Shown: positions 1 to 6,058, counted from the first letter of the stretch. The stretch: 11,142 bases of DNA from an uncultured Azospirillum sp. (GCA_902489795.1 CABUBU010000040.1:1-11142), one strand, 5' to 3'. The notes: a model not told the origin generated them from the letters alone. A program made the numbers and translations.

Positions 1-122
1 CAAAGTCAATTAACAATGGATTTTGACCCGTTTACGGGTAGCAAGTAATCTTCGCCCTGTCAGACCGTCATACACCCTTAAGGCGTTCGCTGGCACCATT
101 AGGGGTACATCCGCTTGAGAAG
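1..122 (+). ncRNA. Structured RNA-like region, possible end of an IS200/IS605- or IscB-type element
   Basis: No convincing gene is visible here. The plus strand can fold into a small hairpin at 26-39 (ACCCG, loop TTTA, CGGGT) and an 8-bp stem pairing 74-81 (ACCCTTAA) with 99-106 (TTAGGGGT, one G-T pair). These lead directly into the intrinsic terminator at 123-155. A structured stretch ending in a terminator looks like the 3' part of a non-coding transcript whose start lies outside the window. The compact fold, and the bulged hairpin that follows, recall the ends and guide-RNA scaffolds of IS200/IS605/IscB-type elements. That link is from memory of the general style, not a match I can verify. 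A reverse-strand frame across 68-313 is probably a shadow of this region. Confidence 0.35.
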
Positions 123-155
123 AACCACCGGCTTAGCCGGTGGGTTACTTTTTTT
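123..155 (+). terminator. Intrinsic terminator, bulged GC-rich hairpin
   Basis: A 10-bp stem (AACCACCGGC at 123-132 with 136-146, single bulged G at 144, loop TTA) is followed by seven T residues at 149-155. It ends whatever plus-strand transcript enters from the left edge. A bulged hairpin of this kind also resembles the subterminal hairpins recognised by Y1 transposases of IS200/IS605 elements, so it could be an element end as well as a terminator. Confidence 0.7.
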
Positions 156-288
156 GTATCGTGAAAACGTCCGCACAGGCAGGCGAATGCGGACATTCTG
201 ATCCGATCGTCAGACTTGCGGAACTTCAATGATAGGCGTTCAGGATTCAAAACGGTTGATGCCGTTTGTTCAGCTGATGAAAGTTTAT
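156..288 (+). repeat. Dispersed ~130-bp terminator-linked repeat, copy 1
   Basis: This segment aligns with 2943-3071 (minus) and 10904-11033 (plus). Its first block, CGTCCGCACAGGCAG at 168-182, differs from the 2943-3071 copy by one base. A middle block around 214-228 (AGACTTGCGGAACTTC-like) differs only by transitions. GGCGTT at 235-240, ATGCCG at 269-274 and the terminal AAGTTTAT at 281-288 are shared with the 2943-3071 copy. It begins right after the terminator T-run. It also holds a 7-bp hairpin (GTCCGCA at 169-175 with 188-194) that could act as a weak minus-strand terminator for the gene at 344-901. The remaining bases to 343 show nothing I recognise. Confidence 0.6.
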
Positions 289-343
289 GCGGCAAAAACG
301 CCGAAGACGTCATGCGGGCGGATGGAAAAGGCGGCGATGCCGT

Positions 344-901
344 TCAGTCGCCGGAATAGCGGGAGTACTTCCATTTCAAAATCTGTTCGGTTGACAGATT
401 GGATTGTTTTTTTGCCTCATATTCCCTTTGTTCGGCTTTCTTGCGCGCAATTTCCTTTTGCCGCCTGGCTTCTTCGATTAAAGCCGCTTCCCGTGCGCTT
501 TTGGGAGAGCCGTTGTCTTCCGTTTGTTCAAACCCGTAAAGGGCGGTCAGTTCGCTTATGCTGACGTCGAGCGTTTTTTCTTTTCCGGCTTCGCGCATTT
601 GACGAAAACGCTCAAGAATAACCGGTTTGTATTTTCCGGCGTCATATCCGGGCTTGCGCCGTTCGGGACCGTAAGCCGCTTCATAACCCATTTCCGGCCG
701 GCCGAACCCGTAGTCGGTCAGGATCAGTCCGTTTTCCACGCTGTCAACCCCCGGGTTGATCGTCCGCCGCATTTGCAAAATGGCGTCGTGGCTAAGGCAG
801 TTTTCCTGCCGGCTTTGTCCGGCCGGCATAAAGTCTACAAAAATCTGTCCGGGATAAAGTTTTTGGTTTTCGCTGCATACGACACGATAAACGTCTTTCA
901 T
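344..901 (-). CDS. Hypothetical protein, 185 aa, charged C-terminal helix
   Basis: I do not recognise this protein. The ATG at 901 is well supported: an AGGAG Shine-Dalgarno site lies about five bases upstream, and a near-consensus promoter at 936-964 would start transcription about 28 nt before the ATG. There is no signal peptide or membrane segment, so it is probably cytoplasmic. Residues 1-130 look globular, with a Gly/Tyr/Pro-rich stretch (about 59-92, including GYEAAYGPE). Residues 135-168 are a run of Ala, Glu, Lys and Arg that should form one long charged helix or coiled coil, followed by a short basic and aromatic tail. It appears monocistronic. It converges with the plus-strand terminator region at the window start. 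No strong terminator of its own is visible, only a weak hairpin near 164-194. Confidence 0.8.
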   Translation of the reverse strand: MKDVYRVVCSENQKLYPGQIFVDFMPAGQSRQENCLSHDAILQMRRTINPGVDSVENGLILTDYGFGRPEMGYEAAYGPERRKPGYDAGKYKPVILERFRQMREAGKEKTLDVSISELTALYGFEQTEDNGSPKSAREAALIEEARRQKEIARKKAEQREYEAKKQSNLSTEQILKWKYSRYSGD

Positions 902-935
902 GTTGTCTCCTGCTGCCGGTTGTAGATATTGTCGG

Positions 936-964
936 ATTATAACCGAACGGAGCGTTTTTGTCCA
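936..964 (-). promoter_or_regulatory. Sigma70-type promoter for the 344-901 gene
   Basis: Reading the minus strand, TGGACA (959-964) and TATAAT (936-941) are separated by exactly 17 nt. The predicted start, near 929, gives a short leader with an AGGAG site before the ATG at 901. Confidence 0.75.
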
Positions 965-997
965 GCGCCGTTTCGTACGGCTTTTTGCCGGGCGGGC

Positions 998-1031
998 AAA
1001 ACAAACCCCGGCCGGAGCCGGGGCTTTGTTT
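998..1031 (-). terminator. Intrinsic terminator of the SulP gene
   Basis: On the minus strand a GCCCCGGC...GCCGGGG stem with flanking A/T pairs begins directly after the TGA stop at 1032-1034 and runs into TTTGTTTT. The T tract is interrupted by one G, but stem strength and position make termination likely. Confidence 0.75.
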
Positions 1032-2777
1032 TCAGACGTTTTCTTCCGTCTTTTCCGCTGCCGGCCGTTTTTCCTCCTGCTCTTTGTTTTTCAGATAACG
1101 CCGGGTAATTTTCAGCGCGTTTTGGAAAGAAGAGGCGATGGAAATGGTGTGAAAGTCGATTCCTTCTTTCAGAAAAGCGTTGTGCAGAACGCGCCGCGGC
1201 TGTTTCTTGACGTTGGAAAGAATGATTTTCGTATCGTATTTTTTCACTTTTTTGATGAATTCGATGATGATGTTGGCGCCGGTGGCGTCAACGACCGGAA
1301 CGTATCCCATCCGCAGAATCAGCACCTTCGGCGCTTTGCCTATTTTTTGAAAAAAGTGCGATACCTGGGAAGCGCCGCCGAAAAACAGCGGACCGGAAAG
1401 TCTGAGCGACATCACGCCTTTTTCGTGCAGAACCTGTGTCAGGTCACGGCCGCCGCCGTCTTCTTCCAATACCTGTTCGTCGGTTTCAATTTCGATTTCC
1501 CGGCTCATGCGGTGCATAAAGATAATGCTGGCCATGATGAAACCGACGCTGATGGCGGTGTTGAGGTCGACCAGAACGGTCAAAAGCAGGGTGACGACAA
1601 GGGTGTAACGGTCGCCGCGCGGCCCCTGCAGCAGTTTGAAGATTTTTCCCAGTCCCATCATGTTCCAGCCGATCAGAACCAGCACCGCCGACAGGCAGGC
1701 CAGCGGAATGTATTTGGCGGCCGGCGCCAACAGCAGCATAAACAGCAGCAAAAATACCGACTGCATGATGCCCGATACCGGGGAATAGGCTCTGGCCTTG
1801 AAGTTGGCGGCGGTTCTGGCAATGGCGCCGGTGGCCGGTACGCCGGCAAAGAACATGCAGAAGATGTTGGCGGCGCCTTCCGCCACCAGTTCGGCATTGG
1901 AATTGTGGTTGTCGCCGCTCATGCCGTCGACGACGGTGGCGCTCAAAAGCGATTCCACGCCGGCCAGAAAAGCGATGGTCAGGCCGCTCGGCAGCACTTT
2001 GAGCAGCAAATTGACCGAAATGTCGGGCATTTTCGGCATCGGCAGAAAATGCGGCACACCGCCGAATTTGTTGCCGATGGTGTCAATGTCAAGGCCGAAG
2101 ACGGCGACCAGCAGCGTGGCGCCGGTAACGCAGACGAGATAGGCCGGCAGTTTCGGTTTTTTGATCTGCATGTAAAGGATAGCGGAAAGCGATAACAAAG
2201 AAATGACCAGCGAAGCGGCGCTGAAAGAGTTAAGGTTGGCGAGGTAACTTTCCCATTTGGGCAGGAATTCGGCCGGCACGTTTTCTATTTTCAGTCCCAG
2301 CAAATCCTTGATCTGGGTGGAGATCAGCGACAGTCCGATGCCGGCGGTAAAGCCGACGACCACCGGATAGGGAATATATTTGATGTAAGAGCCGAGACGC
2401 AGATAACCGCTGATGACGAGTACGCAGCCGGCGATCAGCATGGTGGCGGCCAGGCCGTCGTAGCCGTAGTTTTGCATAACGTTGAAGATGACGACGACAA
2501 AAGCGCCGGTCGGGCCGCCGATCTGGTAGCGGCTGCCGCCGAGCAGGGCGATGAAAAATCCGGCGACGATGGCGGTGTAAAGTCCCTGCGCCGGCGTAAC
2601 GCCGGAAGCGATTGCCAAAGCCATTGCCAGCGGAATTGAAATGACGGCGACGGTTATTCCGGAGATGCAGTCGCGGCGGAATTTTTCCGTGTCATAGCCC
2701 GTTTTAAGGACTTCGTAAATTTTCGGAGCAAATTGTCTGCCGTAAAATTGTTGAAATTTTTTCCAAAGTGCCAGCAT
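1032..2777 (-). CDS. SulP-family anion transporter with C-terminal STAS domain
   Basis: This is an inner-membrane anion permease of the SulP/SLC26 family (sulfate, bicarbonate or dicarboxylate; the substrate is not readable from sequence), 581 aa, a normal length. Family hallmarks include the QIGGPTGAF segment (residues 85-93), LAGVESLLSA with the conserved acidic residue at 275, the VVDGMSGDNHNSNAELVAEGAANI block (282-305), and GVPATGAIARTAANF (312-326). Hydrophobic segments fill residues 40-420. A STAS domain follows (about 455-560), with the VPVVDATGA core at 493-501. The frame stays open upstream, but the ATG at 2777 is chosen because the promoter at 2822-2849 lies inside that extension, and the conserved SulP N-terminus begins just after this ATG. 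The gene looks monocistronic, with its own promoter and terminator. Family call is very secure. Confidence 0.95.
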   Translation of the reverse strand: MLALWKKFQQFYGRQFAPKIYEVLKTGYDTEKFRRDCISGITVAVISIPLAMALAIASGVTPAQGLYTAIVAGFFIALLGGSRYQIGGPTGAFVVVIFNVMQNYGYDGLAATMLIAGCVLVISGYLRLGSYIKYIPYPVVVGFTAGIGLSLISTQIKDLLGLKIENVPAEFLPKWESYLANLNSFSAASLVISLLSLSAILYMQIKKPKLPAYLVCVTGATLLVAVFGLDIDTIGNKFGGVPHFLPMPKMPDISVNLLLKVLPSGLTIAFLAGVESLLSATVVDGMSGDNHNSNAELVAEGAANIFCMFFAGVPATGAIARTAANFKARAYSPVSGIMQSVFLLLFMLLLAPAAKYIPLACLSAVLVLIGWNMMGLGKIFKLLQGPRGDRYTLVVTLLLTVLVDLNTAISVGFIMASIIFMHRMSREIEIETDEQVLEEDGGGRDLTQVLHEKGVMSLRLSGPLFFGGASQVSHFFQKIGKAPKVLILRMGYVPVVDATGANIIIEFIKKVKKYDTKIILSNVKKQPRRVLHNAFLKEGIDFHTISIASSFQNALKITRRYLKNKEQEEKRPAAEKTEENV

Positions 2778-2821
2778 GATGAGTCGTCTTTCTTTTTTTG
2801 CTTGTTTTTTAAACCGTGGTA

Positions 2822-2849
2822 GGAATACAACTTTTTTGACGGCTGTCAA
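2822..2849 (-). promoter_or_regulatory. Sigma70-type promoter for the SulP gene
   Basis: On the minus strand TTGACA (2844-2849) is followed 16 nt later by TATTCC (2822-2827). The predicted start, near 2815, leaves about 38 nt before the ATG at 2777. This supports that start over upstream in-frame codons. Confidence 0.6.
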
Positions 2850-2942
2850 GAGATTGACAAAAAATATTTTCGATTTTTGAAACGGCCGGCCGGGCGGCGG
2901 GAAGAAAGCGGTTATTTTTGCCCCGTGTCCGTATTTTCGGAT

Positions 2943-3071
2943 ATAAACTTCCGCCGGCTGACGCAAGCGGCATAGCCGTTCCGGACATCAAACGCCGGTC
3001 CGGGAGCTTCGCAAGCCTTGCGGACGGGCCGGGATGCCTGATCTGTCTGCCTGCGCGGACGCCCGAATCAT
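2943..3071 (-). repeat. Dispersed ~130-bp terminator-linked repeat, copy 2
   Basis: Read on the minus strand, this copy starts directly after the T-run of the 3072-3108 terminator and ends at AAGTTTAT (2943-2950). Its 3' block matches the copy at 10904-11033 at 28 of 31 positions, including an identical GCCGGCGGAAGTTTAT. Its 5' block CGTCCGCGCAGGCAG matches copy 1 with one difference. The middle block (CCGCAAGGCTTGCGAAGCT) aligns with both other copies mainly through transitions. Arg-rich reading frames here start at GTG or TTG and lack ribosome sites, so I do not call them genes. Between the repeat and the SulP promoter (2850-2942) I see only AT- and GC-rich blocks without a recognisable feature. 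Confidence 0.65.
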
Positions 3072-3108
3072 AAAAAAACACTCCCGAAACCTGCCCGGGA
3101 GTGTTTTT
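3072..3108 (-). terminator. Strong, bidirectional-looking intrinsic terminator
   Basis: A perfect stem (AAAACACTCCCG paired with CGGGAGTGTTTT, 9-nt loop) lies just past the stop of the 3126-3944 gene. On the minus strand it is followed by seven T residues (A-run 3072-3078). The mirrored A/T flanks would let it work on the plus strand too. Confidence 0.9.
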
Positions 3109-3125
3109 GCCGCATAAGTCTGAAA

Positions 3126-3944
3126 TTACAGGCTCTGGCCGCCGCGGCCGCTCAGCGCTTTCATTTGCTCGGCGGTCAGCGTTGTGCCTTTGTTGTTATT
3201 GTTTTGCGAAGCGTTTGCCGGCTGCTGCGGTTTGTTTTCCTGCGGATTGAGATAAGGATTGTTGCCGCGGCGCATTGCCTTCAGCAGTTCGGCGTCGTTC
3301 AGTTTCTTCACGCGGTCGCGTTCTTCGGGGGTGCGGCTCATGACGTCATCGGGAATTTTGCGCGTCATCTTTTCCCAGTCCGCCAGCGTGTGGTTTTCGT
3401 CTTTCATATATTCGTCCTTCAGATCTTTCCAGAACTGCCTGTCTTCCGGCCAGCCGGCGATGATGGTGGCGTTGTGTTTTAACAAGGCGTTTTTGGAAAA
3501 AGTCTTTTTGTGTTCTTCGTTGTCGGAGTGCAGGCCGATGGTTGCTTCTCTGCCCTGGGATTTGCAGTGTTGAACCAGATCGGCGCAGACTTTGTCGTTA
3601 ATTTCTTCAAAACTGCTGCCTTCAAGGATACTGCCGTCGCTTCCCCGCGCGATAAACTTGCCGTTTACCTGTTCAAGGCCATAGCTTTTGCCCTGGCCGT
3701 TGCTTATGTTTTCTTTGTCTTTTTCAACGAAATTGTCGGCGCTGATGCCGTTGAGGTTGCCGTTCTTCTCGGCATATTCCCTGGCTGCCGATTTGAAGCG
3801 TTCCGCGTTGAATTTGTCACCGTGCTGCGCTTGCATTTCGGCGGCTTTTTGCTCAATTTCGTCGTTAAAGGATTTGACTTCCGGTTTGATTTCGTTTTCC
3901 GGCTGAATTTTTTTCTCTTCCTTGGAATTTTCGCTGTCTTCCAT
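3126..3944 (-). CDS. Hypothetical soluble protein, 272 aa, disordered ends
   Basis: I do not recognise this protein with confidence. There is no signal peptide or membrane segment. Residues 1-60 are highly charged and probably helical or disordered. A folded core spans about 75-195 (YGLEQVNGKFIARGSDGSILEG, then a helix ending VCADLVQHCKSQGR, then strand ATIGLHS, then NATIIAGWPEDRQFWKDL). The tail (231-272) is rich in Asn, Gln and Pro, ending in GRGGQSL. The core order, a helix followed by a short strand and a W-containing helix, is faintly like LPD7-type domains of large polyvalent proteins; I offer that only as a weak lead. The ATG at 3944 has an AAGGA ribosome site about eight bases upstream and a promoter at 3977-4005. 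It is flanked by its own terminator and looks monocistronic. Confidence 0.8.
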   Translation of the reverse strand: MEDSENSKEEKKIQPENEIKPEVKSFNDEIEQKAAEMQAQHGDKFNAERFKSAAREYAEKNGNLNGISADNFVEKDKENISNGQGKSYGLEQVNGKFIARGSDGSILEGSSFEEINDKVCADLVQHCKSQGREATIGLHSDNEEHKKTFSKNALLKHNATIIAGWPEDRQFWKDLKDEYMKDENHTLADWEKMTRKIPDDVMSRTPEERDRVKKLNDAELLKAMRRGNNPYLNPQENKPQQPANASQNNNNKGTTLTAEQMKALSGRGGQSL

Positions 3945-3976
3945 GGCTGCTTCCTTTTAGGTTAAAAACTGGGAAC

Positions 3977-4005
3977 AGTATAGACATAAAAACGCGAAGA
4001 GTCAA
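3977..4005 (-). promoter_or_regulatory. Sigma70-type promoter for the 3126-3944 gene
   Basis: Minus-strand TTGACT (4000-4005), a spacer of exactly 17 nt, then TATACT (3977-3982). The predicted start is near 3970, about 26 nt before the ATG. Confidence 0.75.
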
Positions 4006-4056
4006 TAAGACTGCCGTTTCCCGGCCGGGGGAAAAAGGGATATCGCGCCGGCAAAC

Positions 4057-4081
4057 AAAAAACCCCGGCGGATTGCCGGGG
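4057..4081 (-). terminator. Intrinsic terminator of the 4099-4926 gene
   Basis: On the minus strand CCCCGGC, loop AATCC, GCCGGGG is followed by six T residues (A-run 4057-4062), starting about 18 nt beyond the stop codon. Confidence 0.85.
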
Positions 4082-4098
4082 TAAAAACTTTGGAAAGA

Positions 4099-4926
4099 TC
4101 AGGCGCTTCGCTTGAAATATTTGCGATCAAAGCTTTTGCGCAGCTGCTTTTCCCAGTTGCGGACGGAACCGAACTTTTGTTCAAACCGGTGAACAAAAGT
4201 GTAGTTGCGTTCGACGGCCAGTTTCCAGATATGGGGATTGCCGGATTTTTTAATGATCCGGCTGGCCTCGTAGCTCAGCGGATGATTTAAAACCAGCTCC
4301 CAGGTAAGGATGCTGTCGCCGCGGAAAATCAGCGCCCGCTCCGCTTCGACGGTCTGCGGCCGGAAAAGGCGGATATAAGCGAATATCAGTTCGAGCGGTG
4401 CCGTTCGGAAAAACAGGATTTCCGCATTCGGCTTCCACTTCCGCGCGTACTCGCGCACCTTTTTCCAGTCTTTTGACGCCAGCAGGGAAATTTCTTCCTC
4501 TTCGCTCAGCGGTTTGCTGAAACAAGCGCCCGCGGCCATCAGAAGCTGTGACGTCACGCCGTATTCTTTTTCGCTTTTATAAGCAAGCGGCGAACATATC
4601 ATGTTATGCCGCAGCCATTTGAGAAAATCTGCCTTGGTTTCTTCTTCCGAGCGGTCGTCCGGTGGGAGGATGCCGCGTCGGCGCAGTTCGGAAAAAAGGC
4701 GGTAATTCCACATTTCCGGGTGAACCGTCTGCTGCAGTTCGATCCATTTTTCCTCGCCGGCAAGAAGTTTGCGCTGGGCGGAAAGGGCTTGGATGCCGCG
4801 GCAGCAGATGTAATAGAAACGTTCTTTTTCGCCGCCGTTGACCAACAGTTCCGTTTCCTCTTCGGCGGTTTTGAAAAATACGGGATGCGTCCCCTCGATA
4901 ATAATGCTGTTCATAGTTTTTTTCAT
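4099..4926 (-). CDS. Hypothetical protein, 275 aa, with tandem ~26-residue helical repeats
   Basis: No known family is recognised. The protein is soluble, with a mixed N-terminal half. The C-terminal half shows four consecutive units of 26-27 residues: 141-166 (starting SEEEEISLLASKDW), 167-193 (NAEILFFRTAPLEL), 194-219 (EAERALIFRGDSIL) and 220-245 (EASRIIKKSGNPHI). They share an EAxxxLI-R-G-like pattern, suggesting a small alpha-solenoid for binding a partner. They resemble tandem ALIERGNHE-type repeats I recall from hypothetical proteins of gut bacteria. The start is uncertain: ATG 4926 has AGAAGG only one base upstream, whereas the second ATG at 4914 has the same site 13 bases away; neither spacing is ideal. 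The upstream region is strikingly AT-rich, and a terminator follows the gene. Confidence 0.78.
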   Translation of the reverse strand: MKKTMNSIIIEGTHPVFFKTAEEETELLVNGGEKERFYYICCRGIQALSAQRKLLAGEEKWIELQQTVHPEMWNYRLFSELRRRGILPPDDRSEEETKADFLKWLRHNMICSPLAYKSEKEYGVTSQLLMAAGACFSKPLSEEEEISLLASKDWKKVREYARKWKPNAEILFFRTAPLELIFAYIRLFRPQTVEAERALIFRGDSILTWELVLNHPLSYEASRIIKKSGNPHIWKLAVERNYTFVHRFEQKFGSVRNWEKQLRKSFDRKYFKRSA

Positions 4927-4932
4927 GCCTTC

Positions 4933-5037
4933 TACTTGACTTGAAGGGCTTTTTTTAAATTGTTAAATAATTTTAAGTTGACAAAGTAATTTGTGTTGCA
5001 AAAAAATTTGAACATATTCCGAAAATTTTGTCAAGTA
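4933..5037. promoter_or_regulatory. AT-rich upstream region with promoter and inverted repeats
   Basis: This stretch upstream of the 4099-4926 gene is far richer in A and T than its surroundings. On the minus strand TTGACA (5029-5034) with a 17-nt spacer leads to TCAAAT (5006-5011), a moderate promoter. An 8-bp inverted repeat (TACTTGAC at 4933-4940, GTCAAGTA at 5030-5037) brackets the region, with a smaller one inside (ACAAA, GTAA, TTTGT, 4981-4994). These could be regulator sites or chance in AT-rich DNA. Confidence 0.4.
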
Positions 5038-5094
5038 AAATAAAAGAGAGGTTCGGTCAAAAAAAAGCGTGGTTTAGCCAAAATGCCGGAGACC

Positions 5095-5126
5095 AAAAAA
5101 AATCCCCCGCTTTTCGGCGGGGGATT
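5095..5126 (-). terminator. Intrinsic terminator of the GNAT gene
   Basis: On the minus strand ATCCCCCGC pairs with GCGGGGGAT around a short GAAAA-type loop, followed by about eight T residues (A-run 5095-5102). It lies about 17 nt after the GNAT stop. Confidence 0.9.
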
Positions 5127-5142
5127 GTCGATTTTTGAACCG

Positions 5143-5670
5143 TTATTCGGCCGGGACGGTGTCGGCTGTGTCGTCCTCGCAGAATTTGTACGAATAGATG
5201 TAACAGTCATCCTTGTCGTCGTAATATTCCTTCAGGACGGCCTCCAGCTTGAAGCCGCAGGATTCGTAAAATTTGCGGGTCGGCAGATATTGCTCGGTCC
5301 CTTCGGTTTTGACGAAAAGCTTTTTGCCGCCGAGTTCGCGCACGGTTTCAAGCAGCCGGGCGATCATTTTGCGGCCGATGCCGTGCCCGCGGTAGCTGCT
5401 TAAAGTGGAAATCAGGTGCAGTTCGTAAGCGGAATTGCAGTCCTGGATTTTGCCGAAACAGGCATAACCGACGGTTTTGCCGTTGTCTTCGGCAAGCAGG
5501 AAACTGGGTTCTTCCACATTGTCGTTGGCGTGCCGCTGCCCGTCAAGGGCGCTGTGCGCAAGGTTGACGCTGATTTCAATGTCGGTGGCGTCAAAAAAGC
5601 CGGTAGAAGCCGAAATTTTCCGGATCGCTTCCGGATCCCGGGAATTCAGTTTGTTTCTGAAAGAAAGCAT
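5143..5670 (-). CDS. GNAT-family N-acetyltransferase
   Basis: A cytoplasmic GCN5-related acetyltransferase, 175 aa, which would transfer an acetyl group from acetyl-CoA to an amine; the acceptor cannot be read from sequence. The acetyl-CoA pyrophosphate loop is clear: YRGHGIGRKM at 93-102 fits the R/Q-x-x-G-x-G/A motif and follows the strand ELHLISTL (83-90). The C-terminal GNAT motif is LPTRKFYESCGFKLEA (129-144), and GKTVGYACFG (64-73) is the strand preceding the core. A short acidic tail ends the protein. The ATG at 5670 has an excellent AAAGGAG site eight bases upstream. Transcription should begin about 220 nt upstream at the 5898-5926 promoter, giving an unusually long, structured leader that suggests regulation of expression. 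Confidence 0.92.
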   Translation of the reverse strand: MLSFRNKLNSRDPEAIRKISASTGFFDATDIEISVNLAHSALDGQRHANDNVEEPSFLLAEDNGKTVGYACFGKIQDCNSAYELHLISTLSSYRGHGIGRKMIARLLETVRELGGKKLFVKTEGTEQYLPTRKFYESCGFKLEAVLKEYYDDKDDCYIYSYKFCEDDTADTVPAE

Positions 5671-5891
5671 AATTACACTCCTTTCAGAACCGATAAGCCC
5701 TCGCAGAGATAAGAAAAACCAGACGGCTGGTTCAAAGTTTGAAACGAATTGTCAATGCCCCGCAAACGGTTGTTTTTTCGGGGAGGTTGGTTGCTTTGCA
5801 CCGCAATCGGTGTTACCGCGTACATAAAAACTCCATACTTGTTAATCCAATGCAAACGCCGGTTTCTGTCCTTCGGACTTCCGTCGTTTGC
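5671..5891 (-). promoter_or_regulatory. Long structured 5' leader of the GNAT gene (candidate attenuator or riboswitch-like element)
   Basis: The predicted minus-strand transcript starts with a long hairpin: GCAAACG (5885-5891) pairs with CGTTTGC (5852-5858), enclosing GTCC-GAA-GGAC. A second CGTTTGC occurs at 5762-5768, inside a CCCCG...CGGGG hairpin (about 5757-5783), so the 5' GCAAACG has two competing partners. A further hairpin (ACCG, ATTG, CGGT, near 5801-5812) lies between them. A terminator-like hairpin at 5711-5732 comes shortly before the ribosome site. The match to any known riboswitch class is not evident to me. A reading frame across 5673-5855 starts with TTG and has no ribosome site, so it is unlikely to be a leader peptide. 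Confidence 0.45.
5711..5732 (-). terminator. Attenuator-like small hairpin in the GNAT leader
   Basis: On the minus strand AACCAG, loop CCGT, CTGGTT is followed by TTTCTTAT. The stem has only 6 bp, so it would be a weak or conditional terminator about 40 nt before the GNAT start. A near-palindrome, TTCAAAGTTTGAA (5731-5743), abuts it. Confidence 0.4.
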
Positions 5892-5898
5892 ATTTTTA
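5849..5898 (+). terminator. Hairpin with T-rich tail (plus-strand view of the leader's first stem)
   Basis: AATGCAAACG (5849-5858) pairs with CGTTTGCATT (5885-5894), with inner GTCC-TTC-GGAC, and is followed on the plus strand by TTTATTATA. It could terminate plus-strand transcription. No plus-strand gene lies upstream, so its role as the first stem of the GNAT leader on the other strand seems more likely. Confidence 0.35.
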
Positions 5899-5926
5899 TT
5901 ATACTATCCTTTGCTGTTTTTGACAA
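5898..5926 (-). promoter_or_regulatory. Strong sigma70-type promoter for the GNAT transcript
   Basis: On the minus strand TTGTCA (5921-5926), a 17-nt spacer and a perfect TATAAT (5898-5903). The predicted start is near 5891, exactly at the base of the leader hairpin. It is back-to-back with the TerC promoter at 5991-6019. Confidence 0.75.
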
Positions 5927-5990
5927 GGGGGAACGTTTGTTTTTTGCCCTGTCAGAGATGCAAAAGCTTTGGACAAGCGGTTTGCGGCTG

Positions 5991-6019
5991 TTGACTGTCA
6001 AAAAAAAGCAGTTTATAAC
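5991..6019 (+). promoter_or_regulatory. Sigma70-type promoter for the TerC-family gene
   Basis: TTGACT (5991-5996), a 17-nt spacer and TATAAC (6014-6019). Transcription would start near 6026, leaving a leader of about 33 nt, too short to hold the manganese riboswitch that often precedes TerC-family genes. Confidence 0.75.
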
Positions 6020-6058
6020 AAAACGAAATTTTGGTCTTTTTATTGAAAGTAAAAAATT

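Noticed and set aside
229..343. Plus-strand frame beginning MIGVQDSKRLMPF that faintly resembles the N-terminus of IscB-type proteins
   Set aside because: The resemblance is a few residues only, no ribosome site is present, the frame runs into a well-supported minus-strand gene, and the DNA is explained as copy 1 of the dispersed repeat.
2778..2966. 63-codon N-terminal extension of the SulP protein
   Set aside because: It starts at TTG without a ribosome site and contains the likely promoter. The conserved family sequence begins after the ATG at 2777.
5673..5855. 60-codon minus-strand frame in the GNAT leader, possible leader peptide
   Set aside because: It starts at TTG within the first hairpin, has no Shine-Dalgarno site and has no residue bias suggestive of attenuation.
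5809..5898. T-box-like motif GGTGTTACCGCG followed by a hairpin and T-rich tail on the plus strand
   Set aside because: No Stem I or specifier loop is visible, the motif sits inside a simple hairpin, the downstream gene is TerC-like with its own promoter, and a strong minus-strand promoter explains the structure better.
6026..6058. Manganese (yybP-ykoY) riboswitch expected before a TerC-family gene
   Set aside because: The predicted leader is only about 33 nt. A GGGGAG at 5780-5785 is the only shared element, and the rest of the conserved sequence is missing.
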